Positions 7,744 through 15,000 are shown, numbered from the stretch's first letter. The stretch: DNA of 64,000 nt from CAZOZZ01 sp965247425 (GCA_965247425.1 OZ252023.1:1178001-1242000); one strand, 5' to 3'. The notes: a model not told the origin generated them from the letters alone. Made by a program: numbers and translations.

Positions 7744-8169
7744 TCACGCGGCCCCGCTGTAATCCGCCTCGTTGGGCAACGGTATGCTCACCCCGAACAC
7801 CTCCATAGCGAACGGCCCAACCCATTCGATCAAGTGGGAGAATTCGTCCACGGTCAGCTTGCGACTTGACGACACTACCGGAATCTCCCGCCTCAGCGCT
7901 TCAGACGGCTTCCACCCCCAACACGCGCCAAGCAGGGCATAGTGAACCGCGTCGGGATCCTCTCCGGTTTCCATGGCAATCATTCGTACAGGAACAGCCC
8001 ACCAATACGCTGATTGGTCCAGGCTGCGCTTTGACTTCCTTTTCCTTAAAACCAGTTCAACCGGCTCACCCGCGAGCCTCTTCGCGTAGGCGTCGAAGGT
8101 GAGCCGGTTGTCCAGCTTCAGCTTGCCGGCTTTGGAAACGTGACCGTGGAATGTGGGCGTGATGCTCAC
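7744..8169 (-). CDS. NinB/Orf-like recombination protein
   Basis: 141 residues from the GTG at 8169, which overlaps the previous stop by one base; the open frame continues upstream but would cover the nuclease gene. It contains RSLDQSAYWWAVPVRMIAMETG, an acidic helix, a KLTVDEFSHLIEWV segment and the ending GVSIPLPNEADY, the pattern of lambda NinB/Orf-type recombination mediators that bind single-stranded DNA. Next to a nuclease and a Sak4-like ATPase it completes a phage recombination module. Family assignment is by pattern, so moderate confidence. Confidence 0.6.
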   Translation of the reverse strand: MSITPTFHGHVSKAGKLKLDNRLTFDAYAKRLAGEPVELVLRKRKSKRSLDQSAYWWAVPVRMIAMETGEDPDAVHYALLGACWGWKPSEALRREIPVVSSSRKLTVDEFSHLIEWVGPFAMEVFGVSIPLPNEADYSGAA

Positions 8170-8858
8170 TAGATTGCCTTCATGTATTTTTGTTCCGTGA
8201 CCCGCTGCTTTTCGTCGAGAAAGGCTTCCAGACCGTCCTTTGTCTGGACGTAGTTGAAGAAGTTGCGGACCATTGTCAGGCAGTCCTGGTGGAGTTCCGG
8301 ATACGGATACAGGGTGAAGGTTTCGATCGACTTCAGGCTGTACGTGCCGTCTTTGCTGTCTTCCCTCAGGCAGAAGATGTGATACGTGCAGCTGGTCGAT
8401 CCTTCGAACATGTCGAGCATGAAGCGCCACTGGTAGCTGTGGGCGTACTTGTCGAAGCTGAACTGCGACAGGATCGACTTGTTTTCCTTGATGGCCGTGC
8501 CGATCAGTTGGTCGGCCCGGGTGGCGACTGTAATGCCGTTGCCGTAGTCCTTCGTTGCGGCCGCTTCGAAGACGCCGCGGCGGTCGAAGACTTTAAGGGC
8601 CTCCTGGACCATTTCGTAGCTGAACACGTACACGATCGGGCCGGCCTTCGTCCGGACCGGAACACTGTACGTGTCGTCGTTGGCAAGGTACCGAGTCGGA
8701 TCCTCCAGGCACTTTCCGAAGGCTGTTCCTAGCAGCATTTTCCGGTTCGGTATCGTTTCGCCCTTGATCGACGCCAGCAGGTCGTCTTCGGCCATCCAGG
8801 TCTGTTCCGGCTGCATGAACAGCCGGAACGATTCGAAGGTCGTTACACCAATACGCAT
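8169..8858 (-). CDS. PD-(D/E)XK phage exonuclease
   Basis: 229 residues. Features of RecB-like phage nucleases are visible: LLGTAFGKCLEDP (an early helix where many relatives have a His), a TRADQLIG...TAIKENKS segment holding the expected D...(E/K)xK core, and YAHSYQWRFMLDMF, the conserved QW(R)-Y/F-D helix. Such enzymes process DNA ends for recombination. It overlaps both neighbours by 1 nt, indicating translational coupling with the Sak4-like and NinB-like genes. Confidence 0.7.
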   Translation of the reverse strand: MRIGVTTFESFRLFMQPEQTWMAEDDLLASIKGETIPNRKMLLGTAFGKCLEDPTRYLANDDTYSVPVRTKAGPIVYVFSYEMVQEALKVFDRRGVFEAAATKDYGNGITVATRADQLIGTAIKENKSILSQFSFDKYAHSYQWRFMLDMFEGSTSCTYHIFCLREDSKDGTYSLKSIETFTLYPYPELHQDCLTMVRNFFNYVQTKDGLEAFLDEKQRVTEQKYMKAI

Positions 8859-9787
8859 CAGAGTACGCCGGCCGGTTCAGTTTTCTTTTGTTCAGCCGGT
8901 TGAACGAAGATCTTATTTTCCTTGTCGAACGGAATGTCCTTCGTCTTGGCTTCATCCATCAGCAGTTTCGAAACCTGCGATAGCATCATCGGAGGGAGGG
9001 CTTTGATTTCAGGAATGGCGCGGTTGAAGTCCTCGGCTGTCTGGAAGGTCTGAATGGCTGACCGCCAGTCGTCTACCTGTTGGGCGATCTTTGCCGATTC
9101 CTGGCTGACGTTGCCGAGGGCTTCGCGTCCGAGGTTGGCAAGATCGGCCAGAAACGACTGCGCCTTCTCGACTTTCGGAACCTTCAACGGTGTCCAGCCG
9201 GCCGGATTCTTTCCGACCCATCGATCGGTAGGATTGAAGTCCAGGACCCGGTTCTTTCCGGACATGTAGACGTAGCCGACGAAATCGGAAACCTTCATGA
9301 CTTCACCGTAGGATCCGCCGATAACTTCCGGCCGGACTATGCGGGTGTCGCCGTCCTTTTCTTCCTTGTCGTGGGCGATCAGCAGGACGTCCTTGCCATG
9401 GCTTCGAAGAAGGGAAATCCAGTTCCGGAACCGGTTCTTCAGCACCCCCCATCCTTTCAGCGTCGGATTTCCGGCCTGTACATGCTTCGGATTCGAAGCC
9501 ATGTCGGCAATGATGCAGTCCAGGCACCGTCCGACCGTATCGACGACGACAGACGAATACGGATCCAGGACTTCGGTCGTTATGGCTTCGACGTCGTCCC
9601 AACTGTCGATGACCAGGGTGTCTCGACGGTTGGCGGCACGGTGGGCCCCCTTGTCGAAGTCGAGTGTTAACGGTTCGGCCATCGAATAGCCAAGCGACGA
9701 CTTACAGATTCCCGGCTGACCGAAGATCATGAAGACGGGGTGATCTACTGGAATGATGTCGGTGGATTTGATGATTCGTAGGGTCAC
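8858..9787 (-). CDS. Sak4-like RecA-fold recombination ATPase
   Basis: 309 residues from the GTG at 9787, preceded by GGAGG; a longer frame from 9904 lacks a ribosome site. Walker A FGQPGICKSS, a Walker B-like strand SSVVVDTVGR and a further DVLLIAHDKEEKDG strand match the AAA_24/Sak4 group of phage single-strand annealing or RecA-like ATPases. The C-terminal 90 residues are helical and end FVQPAEQKKTEPAG. It lies directly upstream of the nuclease gene (ATGA overlap). Confidence 0.75.
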   Translation of the reverse strand: MTLRIIKSTDIIPVDHPVFMIFGQPGICKSSLGYSMAEPLTLDFDKGAHRAANRRDTLVIDSWDDVEAITTEVLDPYSSVVVDTVGRCLDCIIADMASNPKHVQAGNPTLKGWGVLKNRFRNWISLLRSHGKDVLLIAHDKEEKDGDTRIVRPEVIGGSYGEVMKVSDFVGYVYMSGKNRVLDFNPTDRWVGKNPAGWTPLKVPKVEKAQSFLADLANLGREALGNVSQESAKIAQQVDDWRSAIQTFQTAEDFNRAIPEIKALPPMMLSQVSKLLMDEAKTKDIPFDKENKIFVQPAEQKKTEPAGVL

Positions 9788-9919
9788 GTAGCCTCCCTCG
9801 GAAAAATGCGGCCCGGGCTCATTCGTCCCGGGCCGTTTATCCAGACAGCGACCAATAATGGTCACTGGTTTGCGTCCGTAGTCGGGACGCGCCATCCGAC
9901 TCACAGCGAGCCGGAATCT

Positions 9920-10159
9920 TCAGCCTACTCGGTCGCACGATTCAGCGACTTTCAAGTTAATGGACCGCACCAGCTCGTCCTGCATGATTGCCCGGGACAC
10001 CTCGTCGCGCTGTGCCTGCGCCTTACCGATCAGCATGATCAGCGTATATTCCAACGGCGCTACGGATTCGATTGCCTCAGCCAGAGTGTCCAGCGTTTTC
10101 GCCAGTTGGCCGACCGCGAACGCGGGACTGCCCTTGATTGCTTCGGGTGTCGTGCTCAC
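9920..10159 (-). CDS. Small helical phage protein
   Basis: 79 residues, GTG start overlapping the stop of the upstream gene (4 nt). Mostly two amphipathic helices (VGQLAKTLDTLAEAIESVAP, LIGKAQAQRDEVSRAIMQ). No domain is recognised. It is part of the early operon and separated from the Sak4-like gene by 132 nt. Confidence 0.55.
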   Translation of the reverse strand: MSTTPEAIKGSPAFAVGQLAKTLDTLAEAIESVAPLEYTLIMLIGKAQAQRDEVSRAIMQDELVRSINLKVAESCDRVG

Positions 10160-10344
10160 CTGACTTTCCGTTCCTGAGATTCGCAGGGAATCAGGGTTTC
10201 TGTCGGGTCATAGCCGTCGCCCATGCAGGAGCCGCACCGAGTCACTTCTACGGCTTGGTCGCAGACTTCATCGGTACAGCCAAGTGAGCCGCCACAGATA
10301 CACGGATGCAGGTGGGTGGCGATTGATTCGTAGGTGGTGGTCAT
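10156..10344 (-). CDS. Cysteine-rich small phage protein
   Basis: 62 residues with AGGAGC upstream of the ATG. Seven cysteines, in CICGGSLGC, CDQ, CGSC and PCES, suggest a zinc-binding knuckle. The middle CGSCMGDGYDPTETLIPC resembles the CxxCxGxG repeat of DnaJ-type zinc centres. Function unknown. Confidence 0.55.
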   Translation of the reverse strand: MTTTYESIATHLHPCICGGSLGCTDEVCDQAVEVTRCGSCMGDGYDPTETLIPCESQERKVR

Positions 10345-10353
10345 TCGCTGCTC

Positions 10354-10692
10354 CTAATACTTCGGTATCCCCGGGTCGTTACTGTCCGCAAACGGCTCCG
10401 TCTCGCGCTGGTTGGCTGCTTCGTCCTGCGCTACTCGTTCTTCGCAGAGAGAGCAAAAGTACTGCTCGTCGGAAGGGTCGCGCTGGGTGCAGACGGCAGC
10501 AGAAGTTGAGATCGGGCGGGCGACGGCTGAGGTCGTTGCAGGGGGCGCTGCCGCGATCAGTCGGCCGTTATACTCCGACTCCGGAAAGTCTTCTTCGTGT
10601 TTTCCCCACAGTTGAGCTACAAGTGTCTTATCGGGCGCCTCAATCCAGTTGATGTCAGGAATGTATATCCACGGTCCCGGCGTATGGCTCAC
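10354..10692 (-). CDS. HTPGPW-type phage protein
   Basis: 112 residues. The N-terminus MSHTPGPWIYIP and the segment NGRLIAAAPPA are hallmarks of a very common uncharacterised phage early protein (MSHTPGPW...ARLIAAAPxLL). The C-terminal half contains a CSLC pair and is polar and disordered. It overlaps the upstream gene by 4 nt. Function unknown. Confidence 0.65.
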   Translation of the reverse strand: MSHTPGPWIYIPDINWIEAPDKTLVAQLWGKHEEDFPESEYNGRLIAAAPPATTSAVARPISTSAAVCTQRDPSDEQYFCSLCEERVAQDEAANQRETEPFADSNDPGIPKY

Positions 10693-11117
10693 CCTGTCAC
10701 CCCCGCAAGCTTCTCAACTGCCTTCTTCGTAAAATCGCACTCGTGCAACTTCTCAAAATCCTTGTCGTACCAGTCGATCCGAACCTGATAGCCGCAAAGG
10801 CATAGCGCATAATGGCAACTCCCCTTGTAAAAGAGGGTGAAGCCCCGTTCCACGAGAACCTTCACGGCTTTCTTTTTCCTCTCCTCCAGCCTCGCCTTGA
10901 TTTCCTCAATGTCGCCCAAGCGAACCTGGCGCGGTAAGCCGAAGTGATCGGAGAGCATGTCGGCGATTTCCCGCGTCTTAGCTTGCAGGCGCTCGTTGGC
11001 CTCGTCTTTCCCGCATATGTCCCCTAGGCCGTTTGTATATCTCCAGATCATCGAGTCGATTCCGGCTAATTTGTTTCGGGCTTCACACATGATCTTTTGG
11101 TCTCGCGTAAGTTCCAA
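10689..11117 (-). CDS. Phage early hypothetical protein
   Basis: 142 residues from a TTG start that sits 7 nt after a strong AGGAGG site. The first part is helical and charged (a long KARLEERKKKAVKVLVERG helix); the second part carries CHYALCLCGYQVRIDWYDKD, a short Cys-containing beta segment. No family recognised. It begins the tightly spaced part of the early operon. Confidence 0.6.
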   Translation of the reverse strand: MELTRDQKIMCEARNKLAGIDSMIWRYTNGLGDICGKDEANERLQAKTREIADMLSDHFGLPRQVRLGDIEEIKARLEERKKKAVKVLVERGFTLFYKGSCHYALCLCGYQVRIDWYDKDFEKLHECDFTKKAVEKLAGVTG

Positions 11118-11161
11118 TGTCCCGCCTCCTGCGAGTTACTGAGCGTTCCCCAACACTCAAA

Positions 11162-11278
11162 TCAGGTGGGCTTACTGCCCGGTAAAACGTCTATCGTCAG
11201 CGTCCGTTGCAACAGGCTTCTCGATCCTTCGAGAATTGGGGTGCGCGGTGGCAGGATTTTGGGCCTGCCTGGTAGCAT
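11162..11278 (-). CDS. Possible 38-residue phage peptide
   Basis: An ATG at 11278 opens a short frame (MLPGRPKILPPRTPILEGSR..., ending DVLPGSKPT) that fills most of the gap between the RyR-domain gene and the next early gene on the same strand. There is no clear ribosome site and no recognisable family, so it may be chance. Otherwise the 11118-11344 stretch shows only two weak hairpins (TGAG...CTCA near 11145, CCGGG-N4-CCCGG near 11310). Confidence 0.25.
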   Translation of the reverse strand: MLPGRPKILPPRTPILEGSRSLLQRTLTIDVLPGSKPT

Positions 11279-11344
11279 CTCAGGCCGAACCCGACGAAGG
11301 GTGGCCTAGCCGGGTGCGCCCGGCCCGCGCCCGCGCATAACTTT

Positions 11345-11716
11345 CTAACTGGTGGCCGTCTCCGCTACCGTCACGAATGAAGAACAGGCATGGACGACCG
11401 CCCTGAACAGGTGGTCTTTGAGTTGCTGATCTTCCGGGAGTTCTTCGAATGGAACGAAGCACGGATGTGTCCTCGCTTCGGCGTCCTTGATTTCACCGTA
11501 AACCCAACCAGCCGCTTCTTTCTCTTTCAGCCAGTTTTCATGGCTGTGGGAAGGAGATGCGTCCGGGTTGTCCAAATGGAACTTCACGCCGTTGATTGCG
11601 CTCTCCACCTGCCAGGCAGGCGCTTCTCCCCACGGCGGCTGAGAGTCGTCTCCGTTCATCTCACACCACGTGCGATTGACGTTGTGGCAAAGCTTGGCTA
11701 CTTGACTGATATCCAC
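11345..11716 (-). CDS. RyR-domain phage protein
   Basis: 123 residues, GTG start with AGGAGG upstream. The sequence follows the ryanodine-receptor (RyR) repeat domain seen in bacterial and phage proteins: LCHNVNRTWCEMNGDDSQPPW, WQVESAINGVKFHLDNPDAS, SHENWLKEKEAAGWVYG, then HPCFVPFEELPEDQQLKDHL. The role of this domain in phages is not established; proposals include nucleotide sensing. It is the first substantial gene downstream of the AT-rich promoter region at 11.83 kb. Confidence 0.85.
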   Translation of the reverse strand: MDISQVAKLCHNVNRTWCEMNGDDSQPPWGEAPAWQVESAINGVKFHLDNPDASPSHSHENWLKEKEAAGWVYGEIKDAEARTHPCFVPFEELPEDQQLKDHLFRAVVHACSSFVTVAETATS

Positions 11717-11824
11717 AGAACCTCCTAGATCTTTCTTTTGTCACGCCCCGAAAAGTGCCTTGCGGCGGTCTCGGTGGCTACCCCGTTCAATGGCTCTAAT
11801 CGCTTGCCTCGGGGATTGACTGAC

Positions 11825-11869
11825 ACTATATATACGGGATGCCTGATATATCATTCAATAATATTATTG
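11825..11869 (-). promoter_or_regulatory. Putative early promoter with palindromic operators
   Basis: An AT-rich island in otherwise GC-rich DNA, upstream of the minus-strand early operon. Reading the minus strand, TTGAAT (11858-11853) is followed after 18 nt by TATATA (11834-11829), a sigma70-like promoter. Two perfect palindromes overlap it: CAATAATATTATTG (11856-11869) and TGATATATCA (11844-11853). They are plausible binding sites for the XRE regulators encoded 0.7 kb away, but no repeat of either is found elsewhere in the window. Confidence 0.45.
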
Positions 11870-11911
11870 TAAAAAGCGGCATTTTTGGGGTGGGTTAGGC
11901 AAGGGCGGGCA

Positions 11912-11940
11912 GGGGGGCTTGGCTGGCCCCCCCTTCTTTT
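11912..11940 (+). terminator. G/C hairpin with T-rich tail
   Basis: GGGGGGC (11912-11918), loop TTGGCTG, GCCCCCC (11926-11932), then a T-rich run (CTTCTTTT). This has the form of an intrinsic terminator on the plus strand, but no plus-strand gene ends here. It may block antisense reading into the small gene at 11947. Confidence 0.4.
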
Positions 11941-11946
11941 GGAAGG

Positions 11947-12099
11947 CTATTTACTGGCCTCTTCCTCTTCCTCTTCGTCGGTCAGTATTATTTGATAAAT
12001 CCGCTCAATGTACAGTTCCAGCGCCCCGCCAAAGTCCTCCGGTCCGTCGTCAAGAATGGCGGCGAGCTTCTCGTACAGTGCTGCGCGTTCTTCGGTCAC
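11947..12099 (-). CDS. 50-residue acidic phage protein
   Basis: A short gene: GTG start at 12099 with a G-rich ribosome site (GGGGGGG, 3 nt upstream), encoding VTEERAALYEKLAAILDDG, then PEDFGGALELYIERIYQ, and ending in TDEEEEEEASK. The coding content is convincing (amphipathic helix plus a run of six Glu) and it has no stop-free rival frame. No family is recognised. Acidic helical peptides of this size in phage early regions are sometimes inhibitors of host or defence proteins; that is speculation. Confidence 0.5.
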   Translation of the reverse strand: MTEERAALYEKLAAILDDGPEDFGGALELYIERIYQIILTDEEEEEEASK

Positions 12100-12205
12100 A
12101 GGTCCCCCCCGTAAGGAGATTTTGTCTGAACGTAATCATTGTCTGGGGTCAGGCCGAAAGCAACGGGGGGCTGCTGATCAATTCTTAATCAGGGTGATGG
12201 AGGAG

Positions 12206-12559
12206 TCACCGGGGTTTTAGGAGCTTGTAGTGTGCGTCAACTAGGCCTGCTATGGCGGTCTCGTGATTAGCGTCGGCCGTCAGGACCGCATCTAGTTGCT
12301 CATGAACGATCTCGTGATCCGGGTCTTTGTGCCAAGCAGGTTTCTTAATCTCTAGAATTGCCCAAATATCTGAGTCAAGCGCATCCAGGATCTTCACCAG
12401 CGACAGGATCTGAAAATCCCGGCTTGCGTTTTCAATATCACTAAGGACCTGCCTGCCAACCTTTGCGTTGACGGTAATCACCTTTTGAGGAACGTCGCCA
12501 CGTAACGCTTTCACCCTCACGGAGATTCTCTTTAGTAGTTCGGCTTGTTTTTTGGTCAC
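12206..12559 (-). CDS. XRE-family phage regulator (repressor-like)
   Basis: About 117 residues from the GTG at 12559 (MTKKQAELLKRISVRV); a TTG at 12589 would add 10 residues and cannot be excluded. A Cro/cI-type helix-turn-helix covers about residues 10-65 (VNAKVGRQVLSDIENASRDF, then LSLVKILDALDSD). The C-terminal part is helical (HEQLDAVLTADANHETAIAG) and lacks the LexA-like Ser/Lys protease domain of classical cI. It is divergent from another XRE gene at 12643, the layout of a lysis-lysogeny switch. Confidence 0.7.
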   Translation of the reverse strand: MTKKQAELLKRISVRVKALRGDVPQKVITVNAKVGRQVLSDIENASRDFQILSLVKILDALDSDIWAILEIKKPAWHKDPDHEIVHEQLDAVLTADANHETAIAGLVDAHYKLLKPR

Positions 12560-12604
12560 GTACCCAATTATTGGCGGAATTTGCCCCAATGTTCAAAAAC
12601 TTAC

Positions 12605-12634
12605 TTGACCGAAATATCAAACATAGCTTATAAG
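12605..12634 (+). promoter_or_regulatory. Promoter of the plus-strand XRE gene
   Basis: TTGACC at 12605-12610, an 18-nt spacer, and TATAAG at 12629-12634. Transcription would begin about 7 nt later, at 12641-12643, which is the A of the ATG at 12643, so the message may be leaderless. The motif GTTCAAAAA occurs both just upstream (12591-12599) and just inside the gene (12652-12660) and could be a regulator site. Confidence 0.5.
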
Positions 12635-12642
12635 TAGGGGCG

Positions 12643-12885
12643 ATGTACAACGTTCAAAAATACGACAACCTAAGAATCAAACAGGCGCGCACCGAAAAAA
12701 GGTGGAGCCGGTTGCGACTTGCGGAATTGGCATCAGTCCACGAAACCACCGTCTATCGCCTCGAAAAATTGGGTCAGGGGCGTATCGAAAACGTAGGCCG
12801 TATCGTGGACGTTCTGGGCTTGGAAATGCGGGATGTTGTAGTCGGGCAGCTACCGGAAGACGAACCCGTAGGTGCAGGGAAGTAA
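12643..12885 (+). CDS. XRE-family HTH regulator
   Basis: 80 residues. The HTH domain covers nearly the whole protein: LRIKQARTEKRWSRLRLAELASVHETTVYRLEKLGQGRIENV with the recognition helix around HETTVYRLEK. Size and position opposite a second XRE gene suggest a Cro-type or small CI-type regulator. Its promoter places the start site on the ATG itself, so translation may be leaderless, as known for lambda cI from PRM. The stop overlaps a following ATG (TAATG). Confidence 0.75.
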   Translation: MYNVQKYDNLRIKQARTEKRWSRLRLAELASVHETTVYRLEKLGQGRIENVGRIVDVLGLEMRDVVVGQLPEDEPVGAGK

Positions 12886-13205
12886 TGCTGCGTCGTACCT
12901 TCCTTTTGATGCTGTCGTTAGTGTTGTTCAGGCGTCAGCGGGTTTTTGTGGCAACCGTAACGTCAGAGAGCCTGATTTATCGACTAGAACCCATTCAAGT
13001 GCGCGAAGGAAAGTCATGGTCCGGTCGGCTGGGCCAAGGTTTTCTTGTCTGCGTACGCGGAAGATTCAGGCTTGAGGAGGATGTGTGCCTAGGTCAATCT
13101 TCAGGATTCGTTCTGGGTCCTTTTTTAGGAGCCCAAACGATTCAAGGAGAAATACGGTGTTATGGGCTCGCCCAAGAAAGCGAAACGTCGGGTTCTCGAC
13201 CGTGA
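12885..13205 (+). CDS. Uncertain ORF after XRE gene
   Basis: The ATG at 12885 overlaps the XRE stop (TAATG) and opens a frame of 106 codons with a hydrophobic start (MLRRTFLLMLSLVLF). The rest is low-complexity in character with no recognisable motif, and its 3' third overlaps the better-supported minus-strand gene at 13066. Translational coupling is its main support. A second short frame (MGSPKKAKRRVLDREPPFEP..., 13162-13290) also overlaps here. Low confidence in either. Confidence 0.25.
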   Translation: MLRRTFLLMLSLVLFRRQRVFVATVTSESLIYRLEPIQVREGKSWSGRLGQGFLVCVRGRFRLEEDVCLGQSSGFVLGPFLGAQTIQGEIRCYGLAQESETSGSRP

Positions 13206-13335
13206 GCCCCCCTTCGAACCGACAATCGCCACCCGAATAACGAAAGAGACAGTTCTTGAAAATGAAGCTTACGAACACACGGTTGTCTAATTCGATTTCT
13301 TGGTTTTCGAAGGTCTGCTTTTTGAAGGTTTTCAT
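13066..13335 (-). CDS. Small conserved accessory protein (CxF/YSGG type)
   Basis: 89 residues with the alternating pattern NRVFVSFIFKNCLFRYSGG, CRFEGGLTVENPTFRFLG, which resembles a family of small bacterial proteins built from short beta repeats (FxNCxFxYxGG...F). Such genes are common as isolated accessory genes in prophages and plasmids. No ribosome site is clear. Opposite strand to its neighbours, consistent with a separately acquired gene. Confidence 0.5.
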   Translation of the reverse strand: MKTFKKQTFENQEIELDNRVFVSFIFKNCLFRYSGGDCRFEGGLTVENPTFRFLGRAHNTVFLLESFGLLKKDPERILKIDLGTHPPQA

Positions 13336-13401
13336 AGTGCCGAAACCGTATTACGAACAGCGTTTTCAGTCAACGGAAGACGGACCAGCAGGGGTGGGCC
13401 G

Positions 13402-13758
13402 GTGAGAACGCCCGTGACGCCGATCAGAACTCCATGGACAGCGCGAGCCTTGGCCCGTCATGGATGGACGAAACTGCGCCAGTGGGCGGGCGAGTTCCTT
13501 AATATGGCCGGTGCTCCCGGGTTTGTCCGAGAGTGCGACTACAGTGCTGGTATCTGCGAGGCAGAGATCCGCGTCCGAACATCCGGCCTTTTCACCATCA
13601 TTACGGTGAACGGGCTGGATATCTATTTCTACCGATTCAGCGGAAAGATTGACGGCACAGGGTATGTCGTCAACGGTTGCAAATCGGGTTCTTCGTCTGT
13701 CTCAGGTGAGTCTCCCGTATTCTCCGGGCGTTTTCCCCCTCCACCAACTCAAAGCTGA
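13402..13758 (+). CDS. Phage hypothetical protein
   Basis: About 118 residues from a GTG at 13402 preceded by GGGGTGG (a second GTG at 13414 is possible). A central globular-looking part reads CDYSAGICEAEIRVRTSGLF, then TIITVNGLDIYFYRFSGKIDG, suggesting an all-beta domain with two nearby cysteines. The C-terminus is Ser/Pro rich. No family recognised. Confidence 0.45.
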   Translation: MRTPVTPIRTPWTARALARHGWTKLRQWAGEFLNMAGAPGFVRECDYSAGICEAEIRVRTSGLFTIITVNGLDIYFYRFSGKIDGTGYVVNGCKSGSSSVSGESPVFSGRFPPPPTQS

Positions 13759-13829
13759 AGCCCGTGGGGTTCTCGCTCCAGATGCGAACGGATTGATCGG
13801 AGGTTCTATTGATTAAAGCGGGAGGAACA

Positions 13830-14660
13830 ATGACCCTAGATACTGCACTTGAAATCTTGTCGCTCGAAGACCTCGGCGACCTCGTGATAGCCGACGGAGC
13901 CCACGACGAGCGTGGTAAGGAAATGTGCGCAATGGAGGCCGTCGCCTGGCTGGCAGGTGAAGAGCACAGCGACAGCCCACAGTGTACGTGTCCGGTTATC
14001 GCATCATTCGTTCGCTCGTGGAACGACGGACTCCCGGACGAGTCAAGAGACAGGCTGCTTCGCCCGATGCTTCCACGTCTACTGAACACGCGCTCCACGC
14101 CGGCAGTCGAAGAGCAACGCTCGTACATGGCGCTGGACTGGCTGATCCGCGTTCATACCCCAGAATGGCTCTCGCTACGCGAGGAGCTAAAAGAACATGC
14201 AGCCACGCTTCGCGGGCTTTCTCCTATTGTTGATATGAGAACAGCGGAAGACGCGGGACAGCCGGTTCGTGCGGCGTGGGATGCGGCGTGGGCTGCGGCG
14301 TGGGATGCGGCGCGGGCTGCGGCGTGGGATGCGGCGGGGGATGCGGCGCGGGATGCGGCGGGGGATGCGGCGTGGGATGCGGCGGGGGATGCGGCGTGGG
14401 ATGCGGCGCGGGCTGCGGCGGGGGCTGCGGCGTGGGCTGCGGCGTGGGATGCGGCGCGGGCTGCGGCGGGGGCTGCGGCGGGGGCTGCGGCGGGGGCTGC
14501 GGCGGGGGCTGCGGCGGGGGATGCGGCGTGGGATGCGGCGCGGGCTGCGGCGCGGGCTGCGGCGTGGGCTGGGTTAAAACCGACAGTTGAGAAGCTACAA
14601 GTCAGCGCCTTGGACCTGCTTGAGCGAATGATTGCCGTGGGAGCGGAGGAGAAAGCGTGA
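13830..14660 (+). CDS. Alanine-rich repeat protein
   Basis: 276 residues from the ATG at 13830 (GGGAGGA upstream). Residues 1-145 form a helical domain with Cys residues (CAMEAVAWLAGEEH, CTCPVIASFVRSW) of the kind found before Ala-rich tracts in phage and actinobacterial proteins sometimes labelled putative immunity proteins. From about residue 147 to 247 the protein is a tetrapeptide repeat AA-x-x with x = W, G or R followed by D or A. The end (LKPTVEKLQVSALDLLERM) is a normal helix. Function is not known. Confidence 0.7.
   Translation: MTLDTALEILSLEDLGDLVIADGAHDERGKEMCAMEAVAWLAGEEHSDSPQCTCPVIASFVRSWNDGLPDESRDRLLRPMLPRLLNTRSTPAVEEQRSYMALDWLIRVHTPEWLSLREELKEHAATLRGLSPIVDMRTAEDAGQPVRAAWDAAWAAAWDAARAAAWDAAGDAARDAAGDAAWDAAGDAAWDAARAAAGAAAWAAAWDAARAAAGAAAGAAAGAAAGAAAGDAAWDAARAAARAAAWAGLKPTVEKLQVSALDLLERMIAVGAEEKA
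14268..14571 (+). repeat. 12-nt tandem repeat inside the Ala-rich gene
   Basis: About 25 copies of a 12-nt unit, consensus GCGGCGTGGGAT with G/C or T/C alternatives at the seventh position and A/C at the eleventh. Each unit encodes Ala-Ala-(Trp/Gly/Arg)-(Asp/Ala). The unit length is a multiple of three, so copy-number changes keep the frame. Frames on both strands are also open through the tract, a side effect of the composition. Confidence 0.85.
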
Positions 14661-14869
14661 GCCATCCAGCCTTGACCGTGCCGCAGATCGCTAAGAACTT
14701 GTCCGTAAGTGAGGACACGGTGCGGAAGTGGATCAGCTCTGGTGAGCTACCGGGCTTCAAGCTCCCCGGCTCAAAACGGCAACCTATATACAGGGTCGCC
14801 CGGAGTGATTACGAGCGGTTTCTGGACTCCAGACGGACAGTCCCGCGGCGAACTTTGCGAATGGCCTAA
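14657..14869 (+). CDS. Excisionase-like HTH_17 protein
   Basis: 70 residues, GTG start overlapping the previous stop (GTGA). The sequence LTVPQIAKNLSVSEDTVRKW...GELPGFKLPGSKRQPIYRV is a MerR-type winged helix of the excisionase (HTH_17) family: helix-turn-helix, then a wing before YRVARSDYERFL. Such proteins act as recombination directionality factors or regulators. Being last before the tRNA, it would fit an Xis, yet no integrase is next to it. Confidence 0.8.
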   Translation: MSHPALTVPQIAKNLSVSEDTVRKWISSGELPGFKLPGSKRQPIYRVARSDYERFLDSRRTVPRRTLRMA

Positions 14870-14956
14870 CTGTAATGGAAATGACATACGGACCACTACA
14901 GCGCATCGGTTCTAAAGGGTTTACGGGCACGATGAGAGAGCAAAAAAACAAACCGC

Positions 14957-14985
14957 GTGACACCGATTACGCTCGCGTTTACAAT
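14957..14985 (+). promoter_or_regulatory. Promoter of tRNA-Leu
   Basis: GTGACA (14957-14962), 17-nt spacer, TACAAT (14980-14985), with the predicted start about 9 nt before the mature tRNA at 15001. The strength and spacing match a stable-RNA promoter. Confidence 0.55.
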
Positions 14986-15000
14986 GGCTTACAACCACCA

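Noticed and set aside
14153..14665. Long minus-strand ORF (Ala/Pro/His-rich) and other-frame ORFs over the Ala-rich gene
   Set aside because: They are side products of a 12-nt repeat that lacks stop codons in several frames; only the plus-strand frame from 13830 has a normal N-terminal domain and a good ribosome site.
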